From NCBI GenBank assembly GCA_934718135.1, contig CAKUZW010000005.1, forward strand, positions 1 through 64,000: DNA of 64,000 nt. Reading direction: 5' to 3'. The translations under genes were made by a program, and so were the position numbers. A model generated the notes under the pieces. It was not told where the DNA came from and ran no database searches. It saw only the letters and a program-made list of their open reading frames with translations. The number at the start of each line of letters is the position of its first letter. Position 1 is the first letter of the stretch. This DNA comes from an uncultured Candidatus Melainabacteria bacterium. Lineage in GTDB: Bacteria; Cyanobacteriota; Vampirovibrionia; Gastranaerophilales; Gastranaerophilaceae. Below, one piece after another: positions 35,234-42,874 of this stretch.

Positions 35234-36307
35234 TTAATCATTAACACTTTCAATCACGCCACCGCCAAGAACGGTATCATTGTCATAAAATACTGCGGAT
35301 TGACCTATTGCGATTGATTTTTGGAATTCATCAAATACAACTTTTACACGACCGTCTTTGAGAGGGTTAAGTGTAACATCTGTTGGTTGTTGAGTTGAAC
35401 GAATTTTTGCCGTTGCTCTTCGAGTTTCTGTTAGAGAATCTATTGCAATCCAGTTTAAATTATCTGCAATTAGTGATTTTTTGAAAGTTTTGTCTTTGGG
35501 GCCGATTACAACTTCGTTTGTATCTTTTTTGAGTTTAAGAACGTATAGAGGCTCTGTCGAAGAAACTCCAATTCCTTTTCTTTGACCGATTGTGTAGTTC
35601 CAAATTCCTTTGTGTTTCCCTAAAATTTTTCCGTCTAAATCGACAATATTACCTTCTTTTTCTTTAACTCCGAGAAGTTCATTGTAATCACCATCATAAA
35701 AATCTTGACTGTCAGGTTTTTCAGCAACTTCAAGTCCATTTTCTTTTGCAATATTTCGAATTTGCTCTTTTGTGTAATTACCAAGTGGAAGGATGATATT
35801 TTTTAGTTGTTCTTGTTTCAAACGATATAAGAAATAGGATTGGTCTTTGTGTGGAGCAATTCCTCTTTTTAGAATAAATCTTCCATTTTCTTCTACGACT
35901 CTTGCATAGTGTCCTGTTGCGAATTTGTCAAAATCAATTCCGTTTTCTTTTGCAATGTGTGGCAAAACTCCGAATTTTACAAGGGCGTTACACCATACGC
36001 AAGGGTTTGGTGTTCTTCCTTGAATGTATTCTGATTTAAAGTTTTCAAGGACGATTCTCTCATACTGTTCAACGCAGTCAAACACGTGGTATGGAATTCC
36101 TATTTGTTCTGCTATTTTGCGTGCAGCTTCAATATCTTCTTTTTCATCCGGACCATAACAAGCGTTTTTATGACCTGATTTAGCTGCCATTCCGTCTTTG
36201 CCCCAAATTGACATTGTAGCTCCGATTACTTCGTGTCCTTCTTTTTTTAGGAGAAGTGCGGCAACTGATGAGTCTACTCCTCCAGATAGTCCTACTAATA
36301 CTTTCAT
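35234..36307 (-). CDS. mnmA: tRNA-specific 2-thiouridylase MnmA
   Basis: MnmA thiolates U34 of the Lys, Glu and Gln tRNAs. The 357 residues show the PP-loop GLSGGVDSS at 6-14, CXXC in NPCVWCN at 101-107, ATGHYAR near 131, and YTIGQRKGIG near 239. The place where most homologues carry the second catalytic cysteine (the SxGICF or DSQDICFV loop) reads KPDSQDFYDGDY, shortened and without Cys. The CXXC may replace the usual pair. It is monocistronic, 66 bases downstream of the toxin-antitoxin region on the same strand. Confidence 0.93.
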   Translation of the reverse strand: MKVLVGLSGGVDSSVAALLLKKEGHEVIGATMSIWGKDGMAAKSGHKNACYGPDEKEDIEAARKIAEQIGIPYHVFDCVEQYERIVLENFKSEYIQGRTPNPCVWCNALVKFGVLPHIAKENGIDFDKFATGHYARVVEENGRFILKRGIAPHKDQSYFLYRLKQEQLKNIILPLGNYTKEQIRNIAKENGLEVAEKPDSQDFYDGDYNELLGVKEKEGNIVDLDGKILGKHKGIWNYTIGQRKGIGVSSTEPLYVLKLKKDTNEVVIGPKDKTFKKSLIADNLNWIAIDSLTETRRATAKIRSTQQPTDVTLNPLKDGRVKVVFDEFQKSIAIGQSAVFYDNDTVLGGGVIESVND

Positions 36308-36603
36308 TATAATCCTTTCATAATATTATTCGCTATACCTAAAAATATATCTATAATTAAATTATAACCATACTTATAAATCAAGTGCTACAGCTTTAGT
36401 TCTATTTGTTTTATATTTTAATTTGGATATTAAAAATAAACCTCTAACCCACTCGTCCGCCTGTTTTGATAATATTTTCCGCAAAACATGTTACGCGGTT
36501 TCCTATTTGTTTTTTATTCCTGCTCCAAATTGTGCCCAAGCATTGAGCGTTAATTTTTCAATCTCAAAAAATGTAATGTTTAGACAAAAAAGAAAAAAAC
36601 ATC
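36308..36603. other. Gene-free region between mnmA and marR
   Basis: No credible gene is seen. A plus-strand frame at 36423-36617 runs through low-complexity sequence into the marR promoter and is not accepted. CCGC and GCGG flank an imperfect dyad near 36477-36501. Confidence 0.5.
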
Positions 36604-36632
36604 TTGACAAAAGTTAGATATCTAACTATAAT
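36604..36632 (+). promoter_or_regulatory. Consensus promoter of the marR-cupin genes
   Basis: TTGACA (36604-36609), a 17-base spacer and TATAAT (36627-36632) match the sigma-70 consensus exactly. The expected start point, seven bases after the -10 box, is the A of the marR ATG at 36639, so the mRNA is probably leaderless. Confidence 0.9.
36613..36626 (+). promoter_or_regulatory. Operator 1: palindrome GTTAGATATCTAAC
   Basis: This perfect 14-bp palindrome fills the promoter spacer between the -35 and -10 boxes. Binding there would block RNA polymerase. The identical sequence recurs at 37065-37078. Confidence 0.85.
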
Positions 36633-36638
36633 AATTGT

Positions 36639-37043
36639 ATGAGTGCAATTTTATCTTTAGTATCAAAAATCCATGAAAAAGGAAACCGTTTTATTATTGA
36701 AGAATTGAAGAATAACGGTGCAGAAGGACTTGTACCAAGTCATGGTGATATTCTTGTATGTCTTTACAAAAATGGTAAAATGACAATGAAAGATATTGCA
36801 AATTGCATTCATAGAACAAAACCAACGGTTACAGTCTTGGTTGATAAACTTGAGAAACTAGGATATTTAAAAAGAGAAGCTTCTGAAGAAGATAATCGTT
36901 CTACAAATATAGTTTTAACGCAAAAAGGTGAAGACTTTAAAGCAACTTTTGACCAAATTTCAAATAATTTAAACAAAATGTTAAACAAAAATTTATCAGA
37001 AAATGAAGTTAAACTTTTAGAAGGACTTTTGAAAAAAATATAA
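36639..37043 (+). CDS. MarR-family transcriptional regulator
   Basis: This is a 134-residue winged-helix dimer of the MarR type, usually a repressor released by small phenolic or oxidising ligands. The HTH lies in MTMKDIANCIHRTKPTVTVLVDKLEKLGYL near 48-77, with the wing KREASEEDNRSTNIVLTQKG. The single Cys in the recognition region (NCIHR) could be redox-active, but this is a guess. The start codon coincides with the expected transcription start and lacks a ribosome-binding site. Two identical palindromes suggest autoregulation and control of the cupin gene. Confidence 0.9.
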   Translation: MSAILSLVSKIHEKGNRFIIEELKNNGAEGLVPSHGDILVCLYKNGKMTMKDIANCIHRTKPTVTVLVDKLEKLGYLKREASEEDNRSTNIVLTQKGEDFKATFDQISNNLNKMLNKNLSENEVKLLEGLLKKI

Positions 37044-37064
37044 GCAAAAATTTTTGAAGTAATA

Positions 37065-37078
37065 GTTAGATATCTAAC
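37065..37078 (+). promoter_or_regulatory. Operator 2: palindrome GTTAGATATCTAAC
   Basis: This is an exact second copy of operator 1, lying 16 bases before the cupin ATG and just upstream of its ribosome-binding site. The regulator could act there as a roadblock or on a local promoter. Confidence 0.8.
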
Positions 37079-37094
37079 GAAAGGAGAAAACATT

Positions 37095-37469
37095 ATGACA
37101 AACTTAAAAAAAGAAGAAATCGGAAAAATCAGCGAAGTAGGCAAAAATTATGAAAACGGCAAAGCGTTTTTGCATGATTTGCTAGGATTAACAAGTTGTG
37201 AAATTTCAGTTAGTGCAATGCCTGCCGGAGTAAAATTACCATTCAATCACAAACACAAACAAAATGAAGAAGTTTATATTTTCTTAAAGGGTGAAGGTTC
37301 AATGACATTAGATAATGAAGTTGTTGAAGTAAAAGAAGGCAGTTGTGTAAAAGTTCTTCCAAATGCCGTAAGAACAATGGAAGCAAAAACTGATTTGGAA
37401 TATATTTGTGTTCAAGCAAAATCAAACAGCTTGGAACAATTTGGACTTGGCGATGCTGAATTGTGCTAA
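37095..37469 (+). CDS. Cupin-domain protein
   Basis: This is a 124-residue single-domain cupin. Cupin motif 1 is seen in NHKHKQNEEVYIFLKGEGSM near 50-69 (two His and Glu as metal ligands), and motif 2 in VKEGSCVKVLPNAVRTMEA, where the usual His is replaced (PNAV). Enzymatic or ligand-binding roles are both possible. It has a gaaaggag ribosome-binding site and is co-transcribed with the MarR regulator. Confidence 0.85.
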   Translation: MTNLKKEEIGKISEVGKNYENGKAFLHDLLGLTSCEISVSAMPAGVKLPFNHKHKQNEEVYIFLKGEGSMTLDNEVVEVKEGSCVKVLPNAVRTMEAKTDLEYICVQAKSNSLEQFGLGDAELC

Positions 37470-37471
37470 AA

Positions 37472-37503
37472 TTAAAAGGGGCAATCTTGCCCCTTTTTAA
37501 TCA
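37472..37503 (+). terminator. Terminator after the cupin gene
   Basis: ATTAAAAGGGGCAA and TTGCCCCTTTTTAAT form a stem of about 14 bp around tc, with a T-run in the 3' arm. Confidence 0.85.
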
Positions 37504-37519
37504 GGAATAAAAGTATAAA

Positions 37520-38455
37520 ATGATAATCAACACAGGTTCAAGAACAGATACTGTTCAATATTATTCAGATTGGCTTTTGAAAAGGTTTGAAGAAGGTTTT
37601 GTTTATTCAAGAAATCCAATGTTTCAAAACAAAGTAACAAGATACGAACTAGACCCAAAAGTTCTTGATTGCGTTGTATTTTGTTCAAAAAATTATGAAC
37701 CGATTTTAGACAGATTAACAGAAATTACCGATAAATTTAACACATATTTTCACTATACAATTACTACTTATGGCAAGGATGTCGAACCAAATGTTCCAAG
37801 TATAGATGCCAGTATTGAGACTCTTATTAAATTATCCCAAATTGTTGGCAAACAAAGAATTGCGTGGCGATATGACCCGATTCTTTTGACCGAAAAATAC
37901 ACTAAACAAGTTCACTATGAAACATTTGATTATATGTCCGAAAGACTTTCACCATATATTGACAGATGTATTTTTAGCTTTGTTGAAATGTACAAGAAAC
38001 TAAAAATAAATATGCCTGAAATTATCACATTGACTGAAATTGATAAAAATGAAATAGCAAAAAATATCGGAGCGATAGCGAAAAAACACAATATGATAAT
38101 TCAAACTTGTGCAACAGTTGAAAATCTTGAACAATATGGGATTTTGCAATCGGGGTGCATGACTTCTGATATTTTAGGTCAGGCAAATGGTATTACTTTT
38201 AAAAAAAATCGACATAGTGGAAACAGACAAGGTTGTCATTGTATGGAGAATAGAAATATCGGAGATTATGACACTTGCCCTAATGGCTGCAAGTATTGTT
38301 ATGCAAATCAAAATCCTCAAATAGCACAAGAAAATTACAAAAAACATAATCCAAATGATTTGATGATTTTAGGGAATCTTAAACCGACTGATGAAATCCA
38401 ACAAAGCAGCCAAAAATCGTTTTTAGAAAATAATATTCAACAAAAATTGTTTTAA
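37520..38455 (+). CDS. DUF1848 family protein
   Basis: This is a 311-residue cytosolic protein of the DUF1848 family, whose members have a TIM-barrel-like fold related to radical-SAM and splB-like enzymes. Visible marks are the start IINTGSRTDTVQYYSDWL, the core QRIAWRYDPILLTEKYT, and the cysteine-rich C-terminus with GCHCMENRNIG, CPNGCKYCYAN. The cysteines probably hold an iron-sulfur cluster. The biochemical role is not known. Confidence 0.85.
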   Translation: MIINTGSRTDTVQYYSDWLLKRFEEGFVYSRNPMFQNKVTRYELDPKVLDCVVFCSKNYEPILDRLTEITDKFNTYFHYTITTYGKDVEPNVPSIDASIETLIKLSQIVGKQRIAWRYDPILLTEKYTKQVHYETFDYMSERLSPYIDRCIFSFVEMYKKLKINMPEIITLTEIDKNEIAKNIGAIAKKHNMIIQTCATVENLEQYGILQSGCMTSDILGQANGITFKKNRHSGNRQGCHCMENRNIGDYDTCPNGCKYCYANQNPQIAQENYKKHNPNDLMILGNLKPTDEIQQSSQKSFLENNIQQKLF

Positions 38456-38768
38456 TCTCTTTAACAAGTAAAAAACTGATTGCCAGATATATAATTTTAG
38501 AACAACGAGAAATGCACGACAAAATTAAAATTTCTCGTTTCATGTGTCTTGTTATAACAGAGGTATGAATCTAAAATAAAAAAAGCCCTTGTTAGGAGCT
38601 TTTCAAATTTTGTGTAAAGCTTTACAAATATTTTATTAATATATATTATTATGATGTGAGTATTATAAAATTTACTGATTATTTTGAATAATACTAAAGA
38701 CTCTGGAAGTTTAATTTTGGGGTAAATATTGTAAGATATTTAGTATAACCTGTATAAGGAGAAAATTA
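38456..38768. other. Gene-free region after the DUF1848 gene
   Basis: ACGAGAAAT near 38505 pairs with ATTTCTCGT near 38530, a probable terminator for the upstream gene. A shorter gccctt/aggagc hairpin follows near 38583. The remainder is AT-rich with no gene. Confidence 0.5.
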
Positions 38769-39284
38769 TTGGAAGAGTTTAAATTTAGTTCTTTTGCAAG
38801 AATAATGTGTATAACTTGTATAGTATTAATGTCATACATCTTGATACTTATTAGTAAAGTGTTTCCAGAATTGTTTAAGCAACTAGATATATTATATAGT
38901 TGTTTGACAATTCTATTATTTATTTTTTTCTTGGGATATGTATTATATATATTAAATGTTTTTATTACGATATCTTGTGATAAATTTAAATCTGTCGCTA
39001 TTGATGTTCTATCTGAGGTATTTTTAATTAAATGTCGAAATAAAGGAATAATAAAAATTCCATTTTCAGATGTTGTAAATGTTTCAATGTATAGTGGTTG
39101 TATTATGAGAGGTATGGAGACAGGACATATAATAATTCAAACAAGGGATAATAGAATGTATGGTGTAACGATTTCGTCCTTTCTTGCGTTTTTGTCAAAA
39201 ATTACCCCTTTAGATTTTAAAAAAAACTTGGTAAGTAAATTATGGTATAATCCTAATTGGAACAAAATTTCAAAATATAGATAA
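38769..39284 (+). CDS. Two-helix membrane protein, unknown function (TTG start)
   Basis: This is a 171-residue protein. The start is taken as TTG at 38769 because ataaggag lies nine bases upstream. Two membrane helices lie near 14-30 and 43-68, followed by a soluble part with alternating beta strands (KIPFSDVVNVSMYSG, TGHIIIQTRDNRMYGVTI) that recalls bacterial PH-like domains. No family is assigned. The codon use is very AT-rich and the neighbours are gene-poor, so transfer is possible. Confidence 0.6.
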   Translation: MEEFKFSSFARIMCITCIVLMSYILILISKVFPELFKQLDILYSCLTILLFIFFLGYVLYILNVFITISCDKFKSVAIDVLSEVFLIKCRNKGIIKIPFSDVVNVSMYSGCIMRGMETGHIIIQTRDNRMYGVTISSFLAFLSKITPLDFKKNLVSKLWYNPNWNKISKYR

Positions 39285-39480
39285 GGTTTTTTGCCTGTTG
39301 TATATCAACTTTGCTTAATTTTGTAATGAATAAAATATCAAAAATTATGTTGTCGGATGGTATTATTTACGAATACTCTTTCAAATGTAAAACTATAGTT
39401 AATTATAATATCAATTATAAATATACTAATATTGGGAATTATTACTTATAAATTTTTCTTTGTGTAAATGGTATAAAACC
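39285..39480. other. AT-rich gene-free region
   Basis: This stretch lies between the membrane protein gene and the 109-bp repeat. Nothing beyond A/T-rich sequence is recognised. Confidence 0.4.
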
Positions 39481-39589
39481 AATCTGCACCTTGAAAATTT
39501 GAAAAAGAGAATTTTGTAGAAATTTTTATAAAAATCGGCAAAAAATCAGGCTTAAAAATTCTCTGTTAAAAATCACATGCTAAAAACCG
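39481..39589 (+). repeat. 109-bp dispersed repeat, copy A
   Basis: It begins aatctgcaccttg and ends aatcacatgctaaaaaccg. Inside, agagaattttg and aaaattctct are inverted and would form a hairpin in RNA. Copy B of equal length lies at 61076-61184. Neither copy encodes a protein. Confidence 0.75.
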
Positions 39590-39590
39590 T

Positions 39591-39620
39591 TTGCAAAGAT
39601 AAAATTTATTATGGTATAAA
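39591..39620 (+). promoter_or_regulatory. Promoter of the lipoprotein gene
   Basis: TTGCAA (39591-39596), 18 bases, then TATAAA (39615-39620) with an upstream TG (extended -10). The expected start point falls on the ATG at 39627, implying a leaderless mRNA. The promoter directly abuts the 109-bp repeat. Confidence 0.65.
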
Positions 39621-39626
39621 TAAAAT

Positions 39627-40106
39627 ATGAAAGTAAATTATATAAAAACATTGATGATAGGAACAATCATTTCAGGTTTGACAAGCTGTCAAAAACCTTT
39701 ATTAAAAAAGACAAGCCATCCACTACTAACATCAAAAACAATAGCTGTAGTTGATTCTTTTGCCAAGGAAGGTGAAAAATTTGTAAATAATCCTGAATAT
39801 AAATATTTTGCAAAAGATACAATACCGCTCAATTTTTATATGAGTCCCTCAATGCTTGAAAGAAGATTAAACAATCACATAATTGCAGCAACTCCAAAAA
39901 TAAAGATAGGAGAAAAATACGAAAAAAAACTAAAATTATGCGGAAAAGTTCTCTATAACGAAGTAGAAAAAGTCGACATAAAAGAACCTAAATATATAAA
40001 TCAAAAAGCGATAATTGATAACTCAAATTTTTACAGTTATTCATGGATAGGTACAGCACATGTGCCGGTAAAATATTACGGCAAACCAAATCCTGCATTA
40101 AAGTAA
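39627..40106 (+). CDS. Putative lipoprotein, unknown function
   Basis: This 159-residue protein begins with a lipoprotein signal, MKVNYIKTLMIGTIISGLTSC, with the lipobox LTSC at 18-21. The mature part is small, basic and of mixed structure, with no recognised domain. There is no ribosome-binding site, and the ATG coincides with the expected transcription start. It sits in a gene-poor stretch between a dispersed repeat and a decayed transposase fragment. Confidence 0.7.
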   Translation: MKVNYIKTLMIGTIISGLTSCQKPLLKKTSHPLLTSKTIAVVDSFAKEGEKFVNNPEYKYFAKDTIPLNFYMSPSMLERRLNNHIIAATPKIKIGEKYEKKLKLCGKVLYNEVEKVDIKEPKYINQKAIIDNSNFYSYSWIGTAHVPVKYYGKPNPALK

Positions 40107-40256
40107 TATGATTGAATGGAATTTTTAAAAATACAGTAGTAAACTGTGTCGTTCCAACAAGTCTAATAATTTTATTATATTTTAACTCCAGATGTAAAAT
40201 AACACATGGTTTGATTATTTGTAACAGATGATTTGAGTATCTAGGGCCATTAACTT

Positions 40257-40541
40257 TTAATTTATAATATTAAGTTTTTGTTGAAGCTCCGGTTCTAAAC
40301 GAGAAAACAAGATTTCATAAGAAGTTCCTCTATTGACTTTTACTTCACGAGAGATATATTTGCTTTCAGGTTTATTAATCTCTAATCGTAAAGAACGAGT
40401 GCTTTTTAAACCTTTTGCCTCTACTATTTGTTTAATAGGGACGAACGAGTTAAGAATGGTACTTGTACCAATTCTTTCAACGAGTGAGGAGCTAAAAGCT
40501 TTGCTTATATTTATATAACTATCTTTCATCAAGGAACACAT
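40257..40541 (-). pseudogene. Fragment resembling a Mu-type transposase N-terminal domain
   Basis: The 94 residues include a winged-HTH-like part and the ending NRGTSYEILFSRLEPELQQKL. This resembles the N-terminal DNA-binding region of MuA-type transposases, where a similar (G)GxSYEIxxSSLPxExQ phrase precedes the core. The catalytic DDE region is missing, and the surrounding sequence does not continue the frame. It is most likely a remnant of a transposon. Confidence is limited because the fragment is short. Confidence 0.45.
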
Positions 40542-41190
40542 TAGTTCCGAAGATGATAAATTGGAACACTACTTCCGAGCACTGTGTTCGTTTTGTATCA
40601 ATTGAAAAATTTTTCAAAAAACTAATTCAAGTAGAAGGATAGATTTATAAATATGTAATCGTAAGGGATTAGGGAAATGGTTAGTATTATTGGGGTTTGT
40701 TGCCTCTTCCTATGTCTAAAGAAATGTAGTGTCAGAATTATCCTTTTTCCCTTTCATTCTCTGTATTTTGCCCCAAAGCTCGCACGCTGTTTAGGTTTAA
40801 AAAAGGATAAGAACCATTACATTTCTTGTAATTTTAAATAAAAATTCCCAATAGGCGGAAGTCCGTTTAAAATACAGATTTTGACGTTTAAAAACTTTTA
40901 AGGGAAGTAATTTTTTGTTCTCAAAAAATGTAATCCTAAAATAAAATGTAATAGTTTGTAGGTTATTCCTGCATTATTTAAACTACCTGTTTTCTGATTG
41001 TAAGCAAATTTCGGCAATAATGCTTTGAAAAATGGATATTCAGGATTATCATCTTTAAAAGCTCTGCTTCTGTTTTAATGTAGGCTAGATTTATTAATTT
41101 GACAATATAAATTATTGCTTTTGAATTTATAAAATTTGATTTTTTAAGATTTATATGATATTATACGTCTCATATTAAGGAGTACATATA
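40542..41190. other. Gene-poor region with a possible decayed reading frame
   Basis: There is no intact gene. On the minus strand, roughly 41070-40905, about 50 codons read as protein-like sequence (NRSRAFKDDNPEYPFFKALL, then YKLLHFILGLHFLRTKN) before a stop; no start is visible and no family is recognised. The remainder is non-coding. Confidence 0.35.
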
Positions 41191-41799
41191 ATGCGAGTTG
41201 GTGTTCAGCCTAAGTCTTATTCTTCCAGTAATTCAAATCAGAGTTTTTCGTTTAATGGGTACTCTGAAGCTTATGCAAAAAGTATTAAAGAAATAAGAAA
41301 TGTAAAAAATAAAGTTGATATAGAAAAAATTTATAATAATTTATTAAAAAATGTAATTGAAGAACCTGGAACTAAAACTTTTAATGATTTTGATATGATT
41401 TCATCAGGAAAACCTTTAGAAGAAAAGTTACAAGAAGTATATGATAAGGGTGGTACAATTTATGATAGCTACAACATTCCATTTGTTAAGAAAGGAGAAA
41501 GGGATATTGTAACTCAACTTGTAGATATGGTGACATTTAAATCCCCAAGTAATGATACAAGAGATATTCGTTTTGGAAAAGATTACAAAGGTGATATGTT
41601 TGTTTCCAGTTGCAACGGTGAGGGCAAGCATTATACAATGACAGTTTCCAAAAAATCCGGTAATTTAAAAAAAGTAGTGGACAAGAATTACACATTTTAT
41701 AATGAGGATGGTTCTGTAAATCGTCTCAAAACATTATATAAAATGGCTGGTTATAGATTAAGGGTATTCTTTTTTAGAGATTTTACTCCTCCGGATTAG
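41191..41799 (+). CDS. Protein of unknown function with SFSFNG head
   Basis: This is a 202-residue protein without recognised domains. It opens with a disordered serine/asparagine-rich head, MRVGVQPKSYSSSNSNQSFS, reminiscent of the SFG-motif proteins elsewhere in the window. A charged alpha-helical part follows, then a beta-rich second half (DMFVSSCNGEGKHYTMTVSK). A taaggag ribosome-binding site is well placed. It has no signal peptide. It is flanked by a downstream GTCAGCTT/AAGCTGAC hairpin that may terminate it. Confidence 0.65.
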   Translation: MRVGVQPKSYSSSNSNQSFSFNGYSEAYAKSIKEIRNVKNKVDIEKIYNNLLKNVIEEPGTKTFNDFDMISSGKPLEEKLQEVYDKGGTIYDSYNIPFVKKGERDIVTQLVDMVTFKSPSNDTRDIRFGKDYKGDMFVSSCNGEGKHYTMTVSKKSGNLKKVVDKNYTFYNEDGSVNRLKTLYKMAGYRLRVFFFRDFTPPD

Positions 41800-41816
41800 T
41801 ATTTTGTAGTTTCGTA

Positions 41817-41840
41817 GGTCAGCTTTACTAAGCTGACAAT
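41817..41840 (+). terminator. Hairpin after the 41191 gene
   Basis: GTCAGCTT and AAGCTGAC form an 8-bp stem around tact, 20 bases after the stop. The T-run is weak. Confidence 0.5.
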
Positions 41841-41919
41841 AAAATTCTTATTTTATTTGACACATTTTCTCAAACTGCAAGTTTATTGAAAACTAAAATT
41901 CTCAAAATGGACTTTGCCG

Positions 41920-42131
41920 AAATAATCATTTTATTCGTACAACTCCCACTCAGGGCTAAAATGCAATAATAATCTAGTAATACACCCAACTTTTCTAAAT
42001 AATCATTCTAACCGTTCAACTTAAAAATGTTTAATTTGACCGTTTTGTTGAATGGATAGATTGATTATTTCCTACCCCTCAAATCTAGATATATTGCCAA
42101 CTTTCCCAAATAATACTTTTATCCGTTCAAA
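41920..42131. repeat. Four copies of a 24-bp motif
   Basis: The consensus is AAATAATCATT then YTAWCCGTTCAAC. Copies lie at 41920-41943 (+), 41997-42020 (+), 42047-42070 (inverted) and 42108-42131 (+). Copies 2 and 4 are embedded in a longer diverged direct repeat of about 50 bp that starts aatctag (41971 and 42082). The direct and inverted arrangement of same-size sites suggests a protein-binding array, such as transposon ends or a replication/partition site. Confidence 0.75.
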
Positions 42132-42148
42132 CCAAACTGGTCATTAAA

Positions 42149-42178
42149 ATACACCGCCCTATTAAGGCGGTTTTTGTA
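42149..42178 (+). terminator. Terminator-like hairpin
   Basis: ACCGCC and GGCGGT pair around ctattaa, followed by ttttg. No gene ends just upstream on the plus strand, so it may belong to a lost gene or a transcript crossing the 24-bp array. Confidence 0.55.
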
Positions 42179-42346
42179 AATTCTATCTTCACTTATTCTC
42201 TAAGTTCTGACTAAAAAACGGATATTTTAGTCCAAAGAGCAAAAGGCTCTGTTACAAATTCCCTGTTATTTTAATTTTTCTGGGAAAATCTATGTGATAT
42301 TGGATTTTTGCAAACCTAAGTTTCAGTCTTTTCAATGCTCTTACCA

Positions 42347-42378
42347 AAATTCCCTGCATTTTCAAATGCAGGGAATTT
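42347..42378 (-). terminator. Terminator after the DUF5681 gene
   Basis: AAATTCCCTGCATTT and AAATGCAGGGAATTT form a perfect 15-bp stem around tc, lying 32 bases beyond the stop of the minus-strand gene. Confidence 0.75.
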
Positions 42379-42409
42379 ATTATCAATTAGTTGTTTTATC
42401 AAGAGATAA

Positions 42410-42874
42410 TTATGATTTTTTTGATTCCTCTTTATCAAGTTCTCGGTACATTTCATTTAAATCATTCAAAAAACGATTTCTAAGTTCTCTTTCATGTTCA
42501 GAGTCAATTTCTGGCTCTCTTTCTTCTAATTGTTTTCTGGATAATAACAAATCTTTTTGATTTAAAAGTTCCATTAGCAACTTTCTTGAATGTTTATCAC
42601 TTTTCAATGCATCTTGTATTAGTTGTTTAGCTAGAACTTGAAACAAATATACATTTTCTTGTTTCCCATGCTCATTTGTAATTATATGTTTATTTGTCAG
42701 TTCTAGAGTTAGGGCTTCATTTATAGATTTTGGAATCGTTTTCTTTTTACGTCCTTTGGGATTTCCAGATTGTCCTTTTTTAAATCTTGTAGATTCAGGA
42801 GGTTTACAATATCCAACTTCGTAATTTTTTGACATTACTTGTTTTAATTTTTCAATTTTATTCTCGTTAGCCAT
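42410..42874 (-). CDS. DUF5681 family protein
   Basis: This is a 154-residue protein with the DUF5681 hallmark YEVGYCKPPESTRFKKGQ followed by SGNPKGRKKK. The family is found in prophages and integrative elements, often beside ParB-like methyltransferases as here; its role is not established. The C-terminal half is a charged helix. Its start overlaps the end of the methyltransferase gene by 8 bases, so both are translated from one mRNA. Confidence 0.8.
   Translation of the reverse strand: MANENKIEKLKQVMSKNYEVGYCKPPESTRFKKGQSGNPKGRKKKTIPKSINEALTLELTNKHIITNEHGKQENVYLFQVLAKQLIQDALKSDKHSRKLLMELLNQKDLLLSRKQLEEREPEIDSEHERELRNRFLNDLNEMYRELDKEESKKS

Noticed and set aside
36423..36617. Small plus-strand frame upstream of marR
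   Set aside because: It has no ribosome-binding site, runs into the promoter and operator, and reads as non-protein-like sequence.
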